A DNA stretch of 64,000 nt from Dyella choica (GTDB taxonomy: Bacteria > Pseudomonadota > Gammaproteobacteria > Xanthomonadales > Rhodanobacteraceae): positions 248,001 through 312,000 of the forward strand of contig NZ_RYYV01000004.1 in the NCBI RefSeq assembly GCF_003977665.1. The letters are read 5' to 3'. Of the stretch, positions 16,227 to 25,224 are shown one piece after another. Position numbers and translations under genes: made by a program. The number at the start of each line of letters is the position of its first letter. Within the stretch, counting starts at the first letter, position 1. The notes beneath the pieces are model-generated. The model was not told where the DNA came from, made no database searches, and saw only the letters and a list, made by a program, of their open reading frames with translations.

Positions 16227-17948
16227 TCATTTCAGTTCGGAAACGAAATCCTCTTCCCAGTATTCGCCAGGCATCCGTGTGACTAGATCATCGCCACGTT
16301 CGATTTCGCGGAGGCGCAACTCGACGCGGCGGATCTTGCCGGAGATCGTCTTTGGCAGTTCCGCGAACTGCAGGCGGCGGATGCGTTGATACGGTGCGAG
16401 CTTCTCGCGTGAGTAGCGGAAGATTTCCAGCGCCAGCGCTGAGCTTTCCCCGTAACCCAGCCGCAACGTGATGAACGCCTTTGGAACCGCGAGCCGCACG
16501 GGATCCGGGCTCGGCACAACGGCCGCCTCGGCGATCGCCGGATGCTCGATCAGCACGCTCTCCAGCTCGAACGGACTCAGCCGATAGTCGGACGACTTGA
16601 ATACGTCGTCCGCGCGGCCGATGTAGACGAAATAGCCGTCGTCGCGGCGCATCGCGATGTCGGACGTACGGTAATGGTCCTGGCGCATCGCGTGCGCGGT
16701 CGCCTCGGGGTTGTCTGCGTAGCCCGTCATCAGGCCAACCGGACGCGGCACGTCCGGGCCGACCGGCAGAGCGATCTCGCCTTCGTCGACGGGCGCGCCA
16801 TCGAGGTCGAGCAGCGTGATTCGGCAACCCGGCAGCGGGCGGCCCATCGAGCCGGCGACCACCGGCTGGCCGGGCGAGTTGCCGATCAGGCAGGTGGTTT
16901 CGGTCTGGCCGTAGCCGTCGCGGATCGTGACGCCCCACGCCTTCTTCACGCGCTCGATGATTTCCGGGTTCAGCGGCTCGCCCGCACCGACGATCTCGCG
17001 CAGTTTCACGTCGAACGACGCAAGCGGCTGCTGCACTAGCATCCGCCACACGGTCGGCGGCGCGCACATCGTCGTGACCGGATAGTTGACGAGCGCATCG
17101 AGTACGAGCTTCGGCTCGAAGCGCGCGTAGTTGAATGCGAACACGCACGCCTGCGCATTCCATGGCGCGTAGAAGCAGCTCCACGCGTGCTTTGCCCAAC
17201 CAGGCGAGCTGATGTTCCAGTGGATGTCACCAGGCTGCAAGCCAGCCCAGTACATCGTCGTCAAGCTGCCGACCGGATAGGTGCGGTGCGTGTGTTCGAC
17301 CAGTTTCGGCTTCGACGTTGTGCCCGACGTGAAGTACAACAGCATCGAATCGTCGGCATGCGTGACGCCGTCCGGCTTGAACGCGGCCGGTGATGCGTAG
17401 CCCTCGCTCATCGAAAGCCAACCGTCGCGCGGCGCACCAGCCACGATCTTCTGTATGAGCCCGAGGTCCGACTGCTCGAATTTTCCGGCGGCGTTTTCGT
17501 CGACAATAGCGAATTTTGCAGCTCCGACCTGGATGCGGTCGCGCACTTCGTCGGCCGACAATTGCGTGGCTGCAGGCAGCACCACCGCACCGAGCTTCAT
17601 CGCGGCAAGCATCGCGTCCCACAGTTCAACGCGGTTCGGCAGCATCAACAGGATCCGGTCGCCGCGCGCGACGCCGACGCCGCGCAGCCAGTTCGCGATC
17701 CGGGACGAGCGTTCCGACATCTGCGCGAACGAATAGGAGGCCTGGTCTCCGCTTGCCGCCTCGACGATCCACAGCGCAGGCTTGTCGTTGCCGCACGCGA
17801 TCGAATCGAAGTAGTCGAGCGCCCAGTTGAACGTATCGAGTTGCGGCCACTGGAAGTCGCGATACGCGGTTGCATAGTCGGTACGATGGCGCAGCAGGAA
17901 ATCGCGTGCGTCGATGAATACTCGCGAAGAACGAGTGTGTCCAGTCAT
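16227..17948 (-). CDS. AMP-dependent acyl-CoA synthetase/ligase
   Basis: Activates a carboxylic acid to acyl-AMP and then acyl-CoA. The 573-residue protein has the P-loop-like motif YFTSGTTSKPKLVEHTH at about residue 207, GAGEPLNPE, the GYGQTET motif near 343, the hinge-region YFVYIGRADDVFKSS, and the C-terminal PKTISGKIRRVEL with the catalytic lysine near 540. The length and the DDVFKSSDYRLSPFELESVL stretch resemble medium-chain or acetyl/benzoate-type synthetases. A strong ribosome site (AAGGAGA) precedes the ATG at 17948. It has no pathway partners next to it. The long gene-free stretch upstream and its isolation leave the substrate open. Confidence 0.9.
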   Translation of the reverse strand: MTGHTRSSRVFIDARDFLLRHRTDYATAYRDFQWPQLDTFNWALDYFDSIACGNDKPALWIVEAASGDQASYSFAQMSERSSRIANWLRGVGVARGDRILLMLPNRVELWDAMLAAMKLGAVVLPAATQLSADEVRDRIQVGAAKFAIVDENAAGKFEQSDLGLIQKIVAGAPRDGWLSMSEGYASPAAFKPDGVTHADDSMLLYFTSGTTSKPKLVEHTHRTYPVGSLTTMYWAGLQPGDIHWNISSPGWAKHAWSCFYAPWNAQACVFAFNYARFEPKLVLDALVNYPVTTMCAPPTVWRMLVQQPLASFDVKLREIVGAGEPLNPEIIERVKKAWGVTIRDGYGQTETTCLIGNSPGQPVVAGSMGRPLPGCRITLLDLDGAPVDEGEIALPVGPDVPRPVGLMTGYADNPEATAHAMRQDHYRTSDIAMRRDDGYFVYIGRADDVFKSSDYRLSPFELESVLIEHPAIAEAAVVPSPDPVRLAVPKAFITLRLGYGESSALALEIFRYSREKLAPYQRIRRLQFAELPKTISGKIRRVELRLREIERGDDLVTRMPGEYWEEDFVSELK

Positions 17949-18785
17949 GGCTATCTCCTTAACAGCACTAATGCGGCTCGAGTGACCTTGTCCGGATCAA
18001 TCAGTTCAACGGCAGCCTTGCCATCGGCTGCACGATACCGTCATCAGCGCGCATGGACGAGCGATTCAGGGACATGCCGGAACCGCCAGCCTCGGCGTGA
18101 ACCGTCCCGGCACCGCCGCTGCCATCCTGCGTAAGTTTCACATCAAACAGGTTGACTTGAAGTGCCTACGGAAGTACAAGGCTTGGGGCCCATGGGGATG
18201 ATAGGTTGGTGTAGTAGATGGATCGACGTCATGTTCCGAACGCGGAATGAGGAGACGCCGCCATGGGGCTTAGTCCTCCCGTCATTGGGGACCACTGTTG
18301 CGCATTAGGCTGGGTAGGAACGGTTATCTGATGAACCGCTGTTTCCTGACGGTAAGTTCAGCGAGCTGCGTTTGGGCAGTGGTAGCCCGTGCCTGTGCCG
18401 CAAAGGGACAGTGCAGATCGATTTCCGTACGCGACCAGGCCAGGAAAAGCGCGCTGCGCGCCCGTGGCAAATGCATCGCGGGCTATTCGCCGCCGTTTGC
18501 TGCCTGAAATGCCAAGGATTGACCTGACGACTCGCCTTCCGGCGTGGTGATCGTGCCCGCTCTTGATTGAGCTGGGCCTCGGTCGTACCGGTTCGTGCGC
18601 CCGTGGCTTGCCTGGCAAGCCCGTCGTCGTGTCGCACCCATGAAAGACCGAACGCATACGGGGGAGAACCCGTCGGGCGGTCGCATCGTCAATTGGGGAA
18701 CTCGAATGAAAACGGCTGGTTCAAGGCGTAAACCATGGGGGGGCGCGGTCTCGATGGGTAAGGCCTCATCGTGGCAACCATCGTC
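17949..18785. other. Long gene-free stretch, possibly decayed
   Basis: About 840 bases without a convincing gene. On the minus strand, an open run from about 18165 to 18005 ends in a stop just upstream of the synthetase (it reads LFDVKLTQDGSGGAG near its start), but it has no start or family match I trust. The plus strand carries a MerR-type promoter at 18152-18182 with no recognisable target gene. Confidence 0.4.
18152..18182 (+). promoter_or_regulatory. MerR-type promoter, apparently without a target gene
   Basis: TTGACT (18152-18157) is followed after 19 bases by CAAGGC (18177-18182); the spacer contains CCTACGGAAGTA, which is shared with the mer promoter at 30697-30728. A stretched 19-base spacer is the hallmark of MerR-activated promoters. 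The next plus-strand gene starts 640 bases away. Confidence 0.45.
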
Positions 18786-18830
18786 ATGAACACGACCCCC
18801 ACCGCCGACAATCTGCTGGGCGCAATGTGA
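18786..18830 (+). CDS. Possible 14-codon leader peptide overlapping the permease start
   Basis: ATG at 18786 opens a 14-codon frame (MNTTPTADNLLGAM) whose TGA overlaps the permease start codon GTG in GTGA. It could couple or gate permease translation, or the permease could have a misplaced N-terminus. Evidence is positional only. Confidence 0.25.
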   Translation: MNTTPTADNLLGAM

Positions 18831-20239
18831 CGAACGAGAGCAGACAAGTGATCACAACCCGAGTCGCCGCCGCGGATGAGCATGCCCAAGCGCCGGCCGG
18901 AACAAACGCGGCCCCGCCACGCGTGATGGGTTTCTGGGGCGGGCTTTCAGCCAACCTGCTGAACATGATCGGGGTGGGGCCGTTCATTTCCATTCCCTTG
19001 GCTCTTTCAGCCTTGGCTGGCCCGATGGTTCTGGTGGGCTGGCTGGCCGGCGCCCTGCTGTGCTTGTGCGATGGCATGGTGTGGGCTGAACTTGGTTCGA
19101 CCATTCCGGAGTCCGGCGGCCCCTATCATTACCTGCGCAGCGCTTATGGCAGCGAACGGCTTGGACGTCTGTTCGGCTTTCTGTACCTATGGCAAACCGT
19201 GCTCACCGCACCCTTGTCGATCGGTTCGGCCGCAGTCGGCTTTGCGCAATACCTGGCCTTCCTGGTCCCGGGCCTGGGTCATGCCGGGCAAGTGTTCATT
19301 GCGATGCTGCTGTGCCTGCTCAACACCGCACTGCTGTATCGCAGAATCGACTCGGTGCAACGGTTGTCGCTACTGGTCAGCGTGGTGGTTATCGGCGCCT
19401 GCCTGTGGATCGTACTGAGCGGGTTGCTGCATTTCGACCCGCGTCTGGCCATGCGTTTCATGCGTGCCGGCGGAGATACCGGACAAGGATTCTGGCTGGG
19501 GCTGGGCGCGGTCAGCCTCATCGCTGTGTACGACTACGGCGGGTACAACAACGTATGCATGCTGGGTGGCGAGATCAAACGGCCACGGCGCAACATCCCG
19601 TTGGCAGTGTTGGTTTCGATCCCGGTCGTGGCCCTGCTCTACATCGGGCTCAACATCTCGGTGCTGGGCGTGTTGCCGTGGCAGCAGGCGGCGCAGTCCA
19701 AGGCAGTGGTAGCGGATTTCATGCAGTCGATCTACGGCAGAACCGGCAGTATCACCGCGGTGCTGTTGATCTTGCTCGCGAGCTGGGGTTCGGCCCTGGT
19801 CGTGTTGCTGGGCTACTCACGCGTGCCTTATGCCGCGGCAGCATCCGGCCAGTTCTTTCGCGTCTTTGCACGACTGCATCCGCACGGAGGCTTCCCTACC
19901 GTGTCGCTGCTGTTTACCGGAGCGGTGTCCGCGCTGGCCTGCCTGTTGTCGCTGGATGATTTGATCGCGTCCCTGATCGTCATCCAGATCATGTTCCAGT
20001 ACCTGGCGCAGTGCCTGGCCATCGTACTGTTGCGCCGGCGGCAACCTCGCAATCCGGACACGTTCCGCATGCCACTGTATCCCCTGCCATTGCTGATCAG
20101 CGTGTTCGGCTGGCTTTACATCGTCTGCACCAGCCCCGGGCGTCACGTCTTGGCCGGGCTGGCCACGATGCTGGGCGGCACGCTCGTTTACGCGATCGAC
20201 GCATGGAGAAAACAAGCATGGCCCTTCCACAACCGATGA
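18827..20239 (+). CDS. APC-superfamily amino acid/amine permease
   Basis: Inner-membrane secondary transporter of 470 residues with about 12 hydrophobic segments from residue 35 to 460. The first helix carries the unwound substrate-site pattern typical of APC proteins (SANLLNMIGVGPFISIPLAL), and ELGSTIPESGGPYHYLRSAYG in the helix 2-3 region is a strong family signature. The start is GTG at 18827, overlapping a possible leader peptide. The gene overlaps the following sugar kinase by 22 bases, which is followed closely by a GH4 phosphoglycosidase. This implies that the permease imports a sugar-linked amine or amino acid rather than a free amino acid, by analogy with fructoselysine operons, where an APC permease and a PfkB kinase occur together. 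The substrate is inference. Confidence 0.88.
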   Translation: MTNESRQVITTRVAAADEHAQAPAGTNAAPPRVMGFWGGLSANLLNMIGVGPFISIPLALSALAGPMVLVGWLAGALLCLCDGMVWAELGSTIPESGGPYHYLRSAYGSERLGRLFGFLYLWQTVLTAPLSIGSAAVGFAQYLAFLVPGLGHAGQVFIAMLLCLLNTALLYRRIDSVQRLSLLVSVVVIGACLWIVLSGLLHFDPRLAMRFMRAGGDTGQGFWLGLGAVSLIAVYDYGGYNNVCMLGGEIKRPRRNIPLAVLVSIPVVALLYIGLNISVLGVLPWQQAAQSKAVVADFMQSIYGRTGSITAVLLILLASWGSALVVLLGYSRVPYAAAASGQFFRVFARLHPHGGFPTVSLLFTGAVSALACLLSLDDLIASLIVIQIMFQYLAQCLAIVLLRRRQPRNPDTFRMPLYPLPLLISVFGWLYIVCTSPGRHVLAGLATMLGGTLVYAIDAWRKQAWPFHNR

Positions 20240-21165
20240 AGAGCTGGGACGTAGCGGTGATGGGCGAGATCTACACCGATCACGTCTTCAGCGGCTTCCA
20301 ACACTGGCCAGCCCCGGGAGAAGAAGTACACGCTGAACATTACCTGCGCGAACTCGGCGGTGGCGCGGTCAATACGGCGTGCGGCCTGGCTCGCCTGCAA
20401 CGCCGCGTGCGCCTGATCGGATTGATCGGCGAAGCCGACCGCGCCTGGTTCGAAACGCGCCTCGAGGGATTGGGCGTGTCGGCTGAAGGGCTGCGCTCCC
20501 ATCCGGCGAATACCGGCGTGACCGTGAGCGTTTCCACGCCGCAAGACCGCTCTTTCTACACCTACCTGGGTGCCAATCGTCATCTGACCGAACTGCTGGA
20601 TGAAACGGTCGTCCATGCCGAGCTGATCGCCGCGCGCCATGTGCATTTCGCCATGCCACTGGCTGCGGATCTGGCCAGGCGCCTGTTGCCGGTTTTACGC
20701 GAGGCAGGCTGCACCACCTCGTTGGATGTCGGCTTCAGTCCGGACTGGCTGCGCGATCCGGCCAATCATGAAACCTGCCGTGCTGTCGACTATTTTTTCC
20801 CCAATCAGGCAGAAGCCAGGCTGCTGAGCGGCGACGACGGCGTCGAAGCTTTCCAGCAATGGGCAACGTCCATGGCTATCCGGCATGCCGTCATCAAGCT
20901 CGGGGCAAGCGGTGCGGTCGCCGTCGAGCACCGCGGGCTGCTGCGTGTGGCGCCACCACACGTCGACGCAGTCGACATGACCGGAGCCGGCGATGCGTTC
21001 GATGCCGGCTTCATCGATGGCCTGCTGAACGGCGAATCAGCCGAGGAATGCCTGCGGCGCGCATGCATTTGCGGCGCCTCGTGCACGACCCGGATCGGTG
21101 CGCTGGACGGGCTTCCTGATTCATTTTCGTTACGGAGCATCTATGAGCAAACCTATGGAACGTAA
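20218..21165 (+). CDS. PfkB-family carbohydrate kinase
   Basis: Cytoplasmic ATP-dependent sugar kinase of the ribokinase/PfkB fold, 315 residues from ATG 20218 (GGAGA lies 9 bases upstream). Visible features are the N-terminal VMGEIYTDHVF strand, the substrate-side LGGGAVNTACGLARLQ segment (PfkB signature 1 region) at about residues 45-60, and the catalytic signature DAVDMTGAGDAFDAGF near 252-267 with the anion hole and catalytic Asp. It overlaps the permease by 22 bases, and its own 3' end overlaps the next gene by 23 bases, so the three genes form one transcription unit. It probably phosphorylates the imported glycoside, creating the substrate for the GH4 enzyme. Confidence 0.9.
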   Translation: MALPQPMKSWDVAVMGEIYTDHVFSGFQHWPAPGEEVHAEHYLRELGGGAVNTACGLARLQRRVRLIGLIGEADRAWFETRLEGLGVSAEGLRSHPANTGVTVSVSTPQDRSFYTYLGANRHLTELLDETVVHAELIAARHVHFAMPLAADLARRLLPVLREAGCTTSLDVGFSPDWLRDPANHETCRAVDYFFPNQAEARLLSGDDGVEAFQQWATSMAIRHAVIKLGASGAVAVEHRGLLRVAPPHVDAVDMTGAGDAFDAGFIDGLLNGESAEECLRRACICGASCTTRIGALDGLPDSFSLRSIYEQTYGT

Positions 21166-22564
21166 GATCGCCTTGATCGGTGGCGGAGGCGTGCGCGCGC
21201 CCCTGGTGATCTTCGGTGTCGATGAAGCGACGGCAGCCTTGAGCGCCGCGGAGATGGTGCTCTACGACCCTGACCAGGAGCGCCTGGCGGTCATGGTCGA
21301 ACTGGGCAAGGCGATCGTGGCCAAATCCGGTGGTTCGCTGCGCCTGCGCGCGGCCGCCTCTGTCGAAGATGCGATCGAAGGTGCGCACTTCGTGCTCAAC
21401 AGCATTCGCGTCGGCGGCATCGCCGGACGGGCGGCGGACGAGCGCGCCGCGATCGACCATGGCTATCCGGGACAGGAAACCACCGGTCCCGCTGGCGTAG
21501 CCATGGCGTTGCGCACCGTACCTGCTGCAATCGAACAGGCACGCCTGGTCGAACGCTTGAGCCCGGATGCGTGGCTGGTCAATTTCACCAATCCCGCCGG
21601 CCTGATCACCCAGGCCGTCACCACGCACACGCGCGCCAAGATGGTCGGCATCTGCGATACGCCCACCGAACTTTTTCACAATATCGCCAGGGCGCTGGGC
21701 GAGCCGCTCGATCAGGTGCAATGCGACTATGTCGGCCTCAATCACCTGGGCTGGGTGCGCGGCGTACGTGTGCGCGGCGAAGAGGTAATGGACCGATTGC
21801 TTGGCAGTGACGAGCTGCTACGCCAGCTCTACCTGGCGCCGCTGTTCGATTTCAACATGATTCGCTCGTTGCGGCTGATCCCCACCGAGTACCTGTTCTT
21901 CTACTACGAACGCCGGCGCGCCCTGCACAACCAGCTGGAACAAGGCGGCAGCCGCGGCGCGGAAATCCAGCAATTGAACCGGCTGCTGATCGACACGCTG
22001 AAGAGCAGGCTCATGGCCGGCGACGGCGATGGCGCGGTGGCCTCCTACGCGGCCTACCTCAACCAGCGCTCCGGCTCCTACATGAAACTGGAAGCGGAAG
22101 GCGGCTCGGCCTTCGATCCTGATGTAAGCCTGCAGGTCGACCCGTTCCGCACCGCGACCGGCTATCACCGCATCGCGATCGACGTGATGAGCGCCCTGAC
22201 TGGCGCCAAACCCGCCACCATCGTGGTCAATACGCACAATCGCGGCACGCTTCCCGACCTGCCGGACGGAGACATCGTGGAGACGGCCGCAAGCATCGAT
22301 CTGGATTCGATCGTGCCCGCGCCGATCGCCCCTTTGCCCGATGAAGTGCGTGGCCTGGTGCATGCGGTGAAAGCCTACGAGCGTGCGGCGATCGACGCTG
22401 CCATAAACAACGTCCGGCTCACGGCACGCAAGGCGCTGCTGATCCACCCCGCGATTGGCGAATGGAGCCCCGGCGAAGCGCTGTTGCGCAATATGTTCGG
22501 CACCATCGATGCGGATGGGGAATGCCTTTGCCAGGGGCCGATGCATGGGCATTTGCATGGCTGA
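21143..22564 (+). CDS. GH4 family NAD+-dependent 6-phospho-glycosidase
   Basis: Cleaves 6-phospho-glycosides by the unusual GH4 redox-elimination mechanism, which needs NAD+ and a divalent metal. The 473-residue protein starts at ATG 21143 (ACGGAG 5 bases upstream). It has the Rossmann loop [10 protein letters not shown] (residues 10-20), [10 protein letters not shown] near 148, the metal-ligand cysteine in GICDTP near 170 and the metal-ligand histidine in GLNHLGW near 199. GLNHLGW resembles the 6-phospho-beta-glucosidase branch more than the alpha branch. Neighbouring permease and kinase genes supply an import-and-phosphorylate route in place of a PTS. GH4 enzymes can also open S- and N-linked substrates, so the true aglycone may be an amine. 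Confidence 0.92.
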   Translation: MSKPMERKIALIGGGGVRAPLVIFGVDEATAALSAAEMVLYDPDQERLAVMVELGKAIVAKSGGSLRLRAAASVEDAIEGAHFVLNSIRVGGIAGRAADERAAIDHGYPGQETTGPAGVAMALRTVPAAIEQARLVERLSPDAWLVNFTNPAGLITQAVTTHTRAKMVGICDTPTELFHNIARALGEPLDQVQCDYVGLNHLGWVRGVRVRGEEVMDRLLGSDELLRQLYLAPLFDFNMIRSLRLIPTEYLFFYYERRRALHNQLEQGGSRGAEIQQLNRLLIDTLKSRLMAGDGDGAVASYAAYLNQRSGSYMKLEAEGGSAFDPDVSLQVDPFRTATGYHRIAIDVMSALTGAKPATIVVNTHNRGTLPDLPDGDIVETAASIDLDSIVPAPIAPLPDEVRGLVHAVKAYERAAIDAAINNVRLTARKALLIHPAIGEWSPGEALLRNMFGTIDADGECLCQGPMHGHLHG

Positions 22565-22622
22565 TGCGAGCTCGCGCCATGCACGCACCTGACTAGCGTC
22601 GAATGTCAGCTGCACGATGGTT

Positions 22623-22646
22623 CCCTCCCCTGCTTCCAGGGGAGGG
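22623..22646 (+). terminator. Strong hairpin after the GH4 operon
   Basis: CCCTCCCCTG and CAGGGGAGGG form a perfect 10-base stem with a CTTC loop, 58 bases after the GH4 stop. No T-run follows, so this is a 3'-end stabiliser or a weak terminator. Confidence 0.45.
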
Positions 22647-22678
22647 CTAGGATAGGGTTGCACGAGCTTGCCGCCGTG

Positions 22679-22735
22679 TTTGAGTTCACCGCGAGGTTGC
22701 TTCACCCCAACCCCAGCCCTCCCCTACTACACGTC
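22679..22735 (+). repeat. Dispersed intergenic sequence B, copy 2
   Basis: Closely similar to 7208-7275 (CGCGAG.TTGCTTCACCCC, then CCCAGCCCTCCCCTACTA). It lies between the GH4 gene and dodecin. Confidence 0.6.
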
Positions 22736-22774
22736 GGAAAGGGAGCCGTATCGTGCATCGCGGAAACCACCCGG

Positions 22775-22981
22775 CTATTCGAGCGTAAAGCCCACTTTCA
22801 AGGTCACCTGCCAATGAGCGACCTTGCCGTTCTCCACATGTCCCCGGGTCTCGGTCACCTGGAACCAGCGCATATCGCGTACCGTCTTGGAGGCCCGCTC
22901 AATCGCGCATCGAATGGCTTCGTCACTGCTGGTCTTGGAGGAACCGGTCAGTTCAATGGTCTTGTAGACGTGCTCGGACAT
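22775..22981 (-). CDS. Dodecin, flavin-storage protein
   Basis: A 68-residue protein that assembles into a hollow dodecamer binding flavins. The sequence [14 protein letters not shown], the helix with [17 protein letters not shown], and [18 protein letters not shown] followed by [10 protein letters not shown] match dodecin over its entire length. The tryptophan in MRWFQV is the flavin-stacking residue. GGAGA precedes the ATG. It is a monocistronic-looking gene just downstream of the AI-2E family gene on the same strand. Confidence 0.94.
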   Translation of the reverse strand: MSEHVYKTIELTGSSKTSSDEAIRCAIERASKTVRDMRWFQVTETRGHVENGKVAHWQVTLKVGFTLE

Positions 22982-23038
22982 GGCTTGGATCTCCGTGGGT
23001 CGTAGAGCACATTTACTCCACCTGCCCGGCCAAGCGTG

Positions 23039-23060
23039 TGAAAAAGTCCGTGACGGACCC
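23039..23060 (-). terminator. Rho-independent terminator of the AI-2E family gene
   Basis: On the minus strand, GTCCGTCACGGAC forms a short perfect stem followed by TTTTT, 17 bases after the stop codon at 23075. A related hairpin with the opposite orientation occurs at 25887-25907. Confidence 0.65.
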
Positions 23061-23074
23061 TCGCGGGAATGACG

Positions 23075-24958
23075 TCACTGCATGGATTTTTCGATCGCAC
23101 ACTGTGCCGCCTCTTCGAACGACTTGGCGACGCGATCGATATGCGGCCCCGTATCCGGCAGAGCTGGGGCTTCCAGCAGATTGGGCAGCAGCACGGCGAC
23201 GATCGTCGCCTCGGCCAGCCGCTGACGTACTTCCTTGGCGACAGCGTCGCCAGACTCCCACTCGTTGGCGATGTCGGAAATCACCACGTGCACCATGGAA
23301 ACCGCGTTGGGGGTGGCTTCCGGGGGCCGTTCCTGCTGGAAGGCCTCGATGTCCCGGATGGAGACATGGCGTGCGTCTATGTGCACATCACGCAGCACGC
23401 GCACCAGGATCTCGGTGATCAGATCGTCTTCGCGAACGCCACTGCCGAGGCACAGCACGATGGAGCCCGGCGCGACGGCGAGCGGCCCCTGCCAGCGTCC
23501 GCTTATGCGCTCGCGTTGCTGGCGCAGGTAGTGGCCGATGTTGTCGTCGTCCAGCACCGAGGTGCGGCGGCGCCAGCGCGGCTGGGCAGGTGCCTCCTTG
23601 CCCAAGGTTTCGATCACCCTTACCACGGCGGCGCGGGCCTTGTGCAGCTGATCCGGGTTAATGGCCCCCTGTCTCAGGTCCAACTGCGCCAGTTGCAATG
23701 CCGGCAACAAGACGATGTCGCAATAGCGGGCGAAGGATTTTTGCCGCAGTAACAAGCGGGCTTCGGCAATGATCTCGTCGGAATCGCCGGAAAGCGCGCG
23801 CTGGTAGAAGCGCTGCGGCATCGTCAGGGCCGGCGCGTCGCCCAACAGAATCTCGAACAGGGTAAGCGCTCTGACGTGTCGTCCCGCCACCACCAGGCAC
23901 AGCGTCATCGGGGTGGACAGGACCAGCCCCATGGGCCCCCACAGCCAGCTCCAGAAGATCGCCGCCACCACCACGGCCAAGGGCGACAGGCCAGTCGCAT
24001 GGCCATACAGTTGCGGCTCCACCAGTTGGCTTACCACGACTTCCACCAGCGCGAACAAGCCCAGGGTCAGCAGCAGCAAGGACCATCCCGGGGTGACTGC
24101 CGCGGCGAGCAAGGCGGCCAGCAACGCCGCCAGCCAAACGCCGACATAAGGCACGAAGCGCAGCACGGCAGTGAGCGCACCCCATAGCAGGGCATTGGGC
24201 AGCCCGATCGCCGTCAGCCCCAGCCAGATCGCGAGCCCGACGCCAAAATTGACGGAAAACTGCGACACGAAAAACCGGGAAAGACGTCCGCCTGCGTCAT
24301 TGATCGCGACCGTGGTGGCGCGTAGATCGGCAGCGCCGATCACGCGAATGAAGCGATCCCGCAACGACTCGTATTCAAGCAAGACGAAAATGAGCACCAC
24401 CAGCACGATGCCTGTTGTTTCCAACGGGCTCCACAGGGATGACAGCACTCCCTTGATCGCATTCCACGGACCGCCGCTCAGCGGCGGCAATTCCACTGGC
24501 GCGACATTGGCCGCAGCAGCCGCATTCTGCCCTGCCCCAGCCGCTTCATTCCTGGCGCCAAGCGCACCGACGACTTTGCCCATCTCGCCACTCATCGCCT
24601 GCAGGCGGCCGATCGTCATGTCATGCAGGATCTGCAGCTTGGCCTGGATGGTCCTTTCGTACTGCGGGAGGCTGCCGGCCAGGTGCACGATCTGGGAGCC
24701 GATCACCGTCATCAGCCCGGCGGCGAACAAGGCCAGCAGCAATACGGAAATGAAAGCGGCATAGGCGTGCCCCAGCCCGAGCCGCTGCAGTCTGCGCACG
24801 AACGGGGCGATCAGCAGCCCCAGGATCACCGCCAGAATGATCGGGACCAGCACGTCCTTCCCCAGGTACAGCAGCGCAAGCAGCACGCCGGTGGCGACGA
24901 TCACCAAGGCTCTTTGACTGGCGTGCTGGATCGGAAGCGACTCGGTCAGGGCGGGCAT
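23075..24958 (-). CDS. AI-2E family (PerM/YhhT-like) membrane protein with a long cytosolic C-terminal extension
   Basis: Inner-membrane protein of 627 residues; family members range over exporters of small metabolites or ion/H+ antiporters and are normally about 340-400 residues. The N-terminal half carries the family pattern of paired hydrophobic segments at residues 15-55 and 65-90, then a linker, then a helix cluster from about 185 to 370. LRFVPYVGVWLAALLAALLA and LSPLAVVVAAIFWSWLWGPMG are diagnostic. From about residue 375 a soluble region of roughly 250 residues follows (ICLGSG-like VLCLGSGVREDDLITE, then HVVISDIANEW), which is not part of the transporter core. No good ribosome site is visible before the ATG. 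The substrate is unknown. Confidence 0.88.
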   Translation of the reverse strand: MPALTESLPIQHASQRALVIVATGVLLALLYLGKDVLVPIILAVILGLLIAPFVRRLQRLGLGHAYAAFISVLLLALFAAGLMTVIGSQIVHLAGSLPQYERTIQAKLQILHDMTIGRLQAMSGEMGKVVGALGARNEAAGAGQNAAAAANVAPVELPPLSGGPWNAIKGVLSSLWSPLETTGIVLVVLIFVLLEYESLRDRFIRVIGAADLRATTVAINDAGGRLSRFFVSQFSVNFGVGLAIWLGLTAIGLPNALLWGALTAVLRFVPYVGVWLAALLAALLAAAVTPGWSLLLLTLGLFALVEVVVSQLVEPQLYGHATGLSPLAVVVAAIFWSWLWGPMGLVLSTPMTLCLVVAGRHVRALTLFEILLGDAPALTMPQRFYQRALSGDSDEIIAEARLLLRQKSFARYCDIVLLPALQLAQLDLRQGAINPDQLHKARAAVVRVIETLGKEAPAQPRWRRRTSVLDDDNIGHYLRQQRERISGRWQGPLAVAPGSIVLCLGSGVREDDLITEILVRVLRDVHIDARHVSIRDIEAFQQERPPEATPNAVSMVHVVISDIANEWESGDAVAKEVRQRLAEATIVAVLLPNLLEAPALPDTGPHIDRVAKSFEEAAQCAIEKSMQ

Positions 24959-25128
24959 GGAAAGGGAGCTATGGGCCTGCGTTGGTTGGCTGTGCTGCGC
25001 CGACGACGTCCTCGGAGCCTTGGAAGATGCATTGGCGATGCCAAGATCGCATGAGCGGCGGCAACGGGCAAGACGGGCCTTAAGGAACCTCTGATCTATT
25101 CCACGTATCCGTTACCCAACTGGCGGGA

Positions 25129-25204
25129 CGTAGGCTGGGGTGCAAACCCCAGCATTGCTGTGCATACAACTCGCGCGATGCCGGGATTGTCATCCCGGCC
25201 TACG
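25129..25204. repeat. Dispersed REP-like double dyad, copy 2
   Basis: It begins CGTAGGCTGGGGTGCAAACC and ends TGTCATCCCGGCCTACG. The layout matches copy 1, and it lies between two minus-strand genes. Confidence 0.8.
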
Positions 25205-25224
25205 CCCGTCCAGTTAGGCATTTA

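Noticed and set aside
18305-18692. Several 70-110-codon frames on the minus strand upstream of the permease.
   Set aside because: Three mutually overlapping frames, none with a ribosome site or domain; composition is like non-coding DNA.
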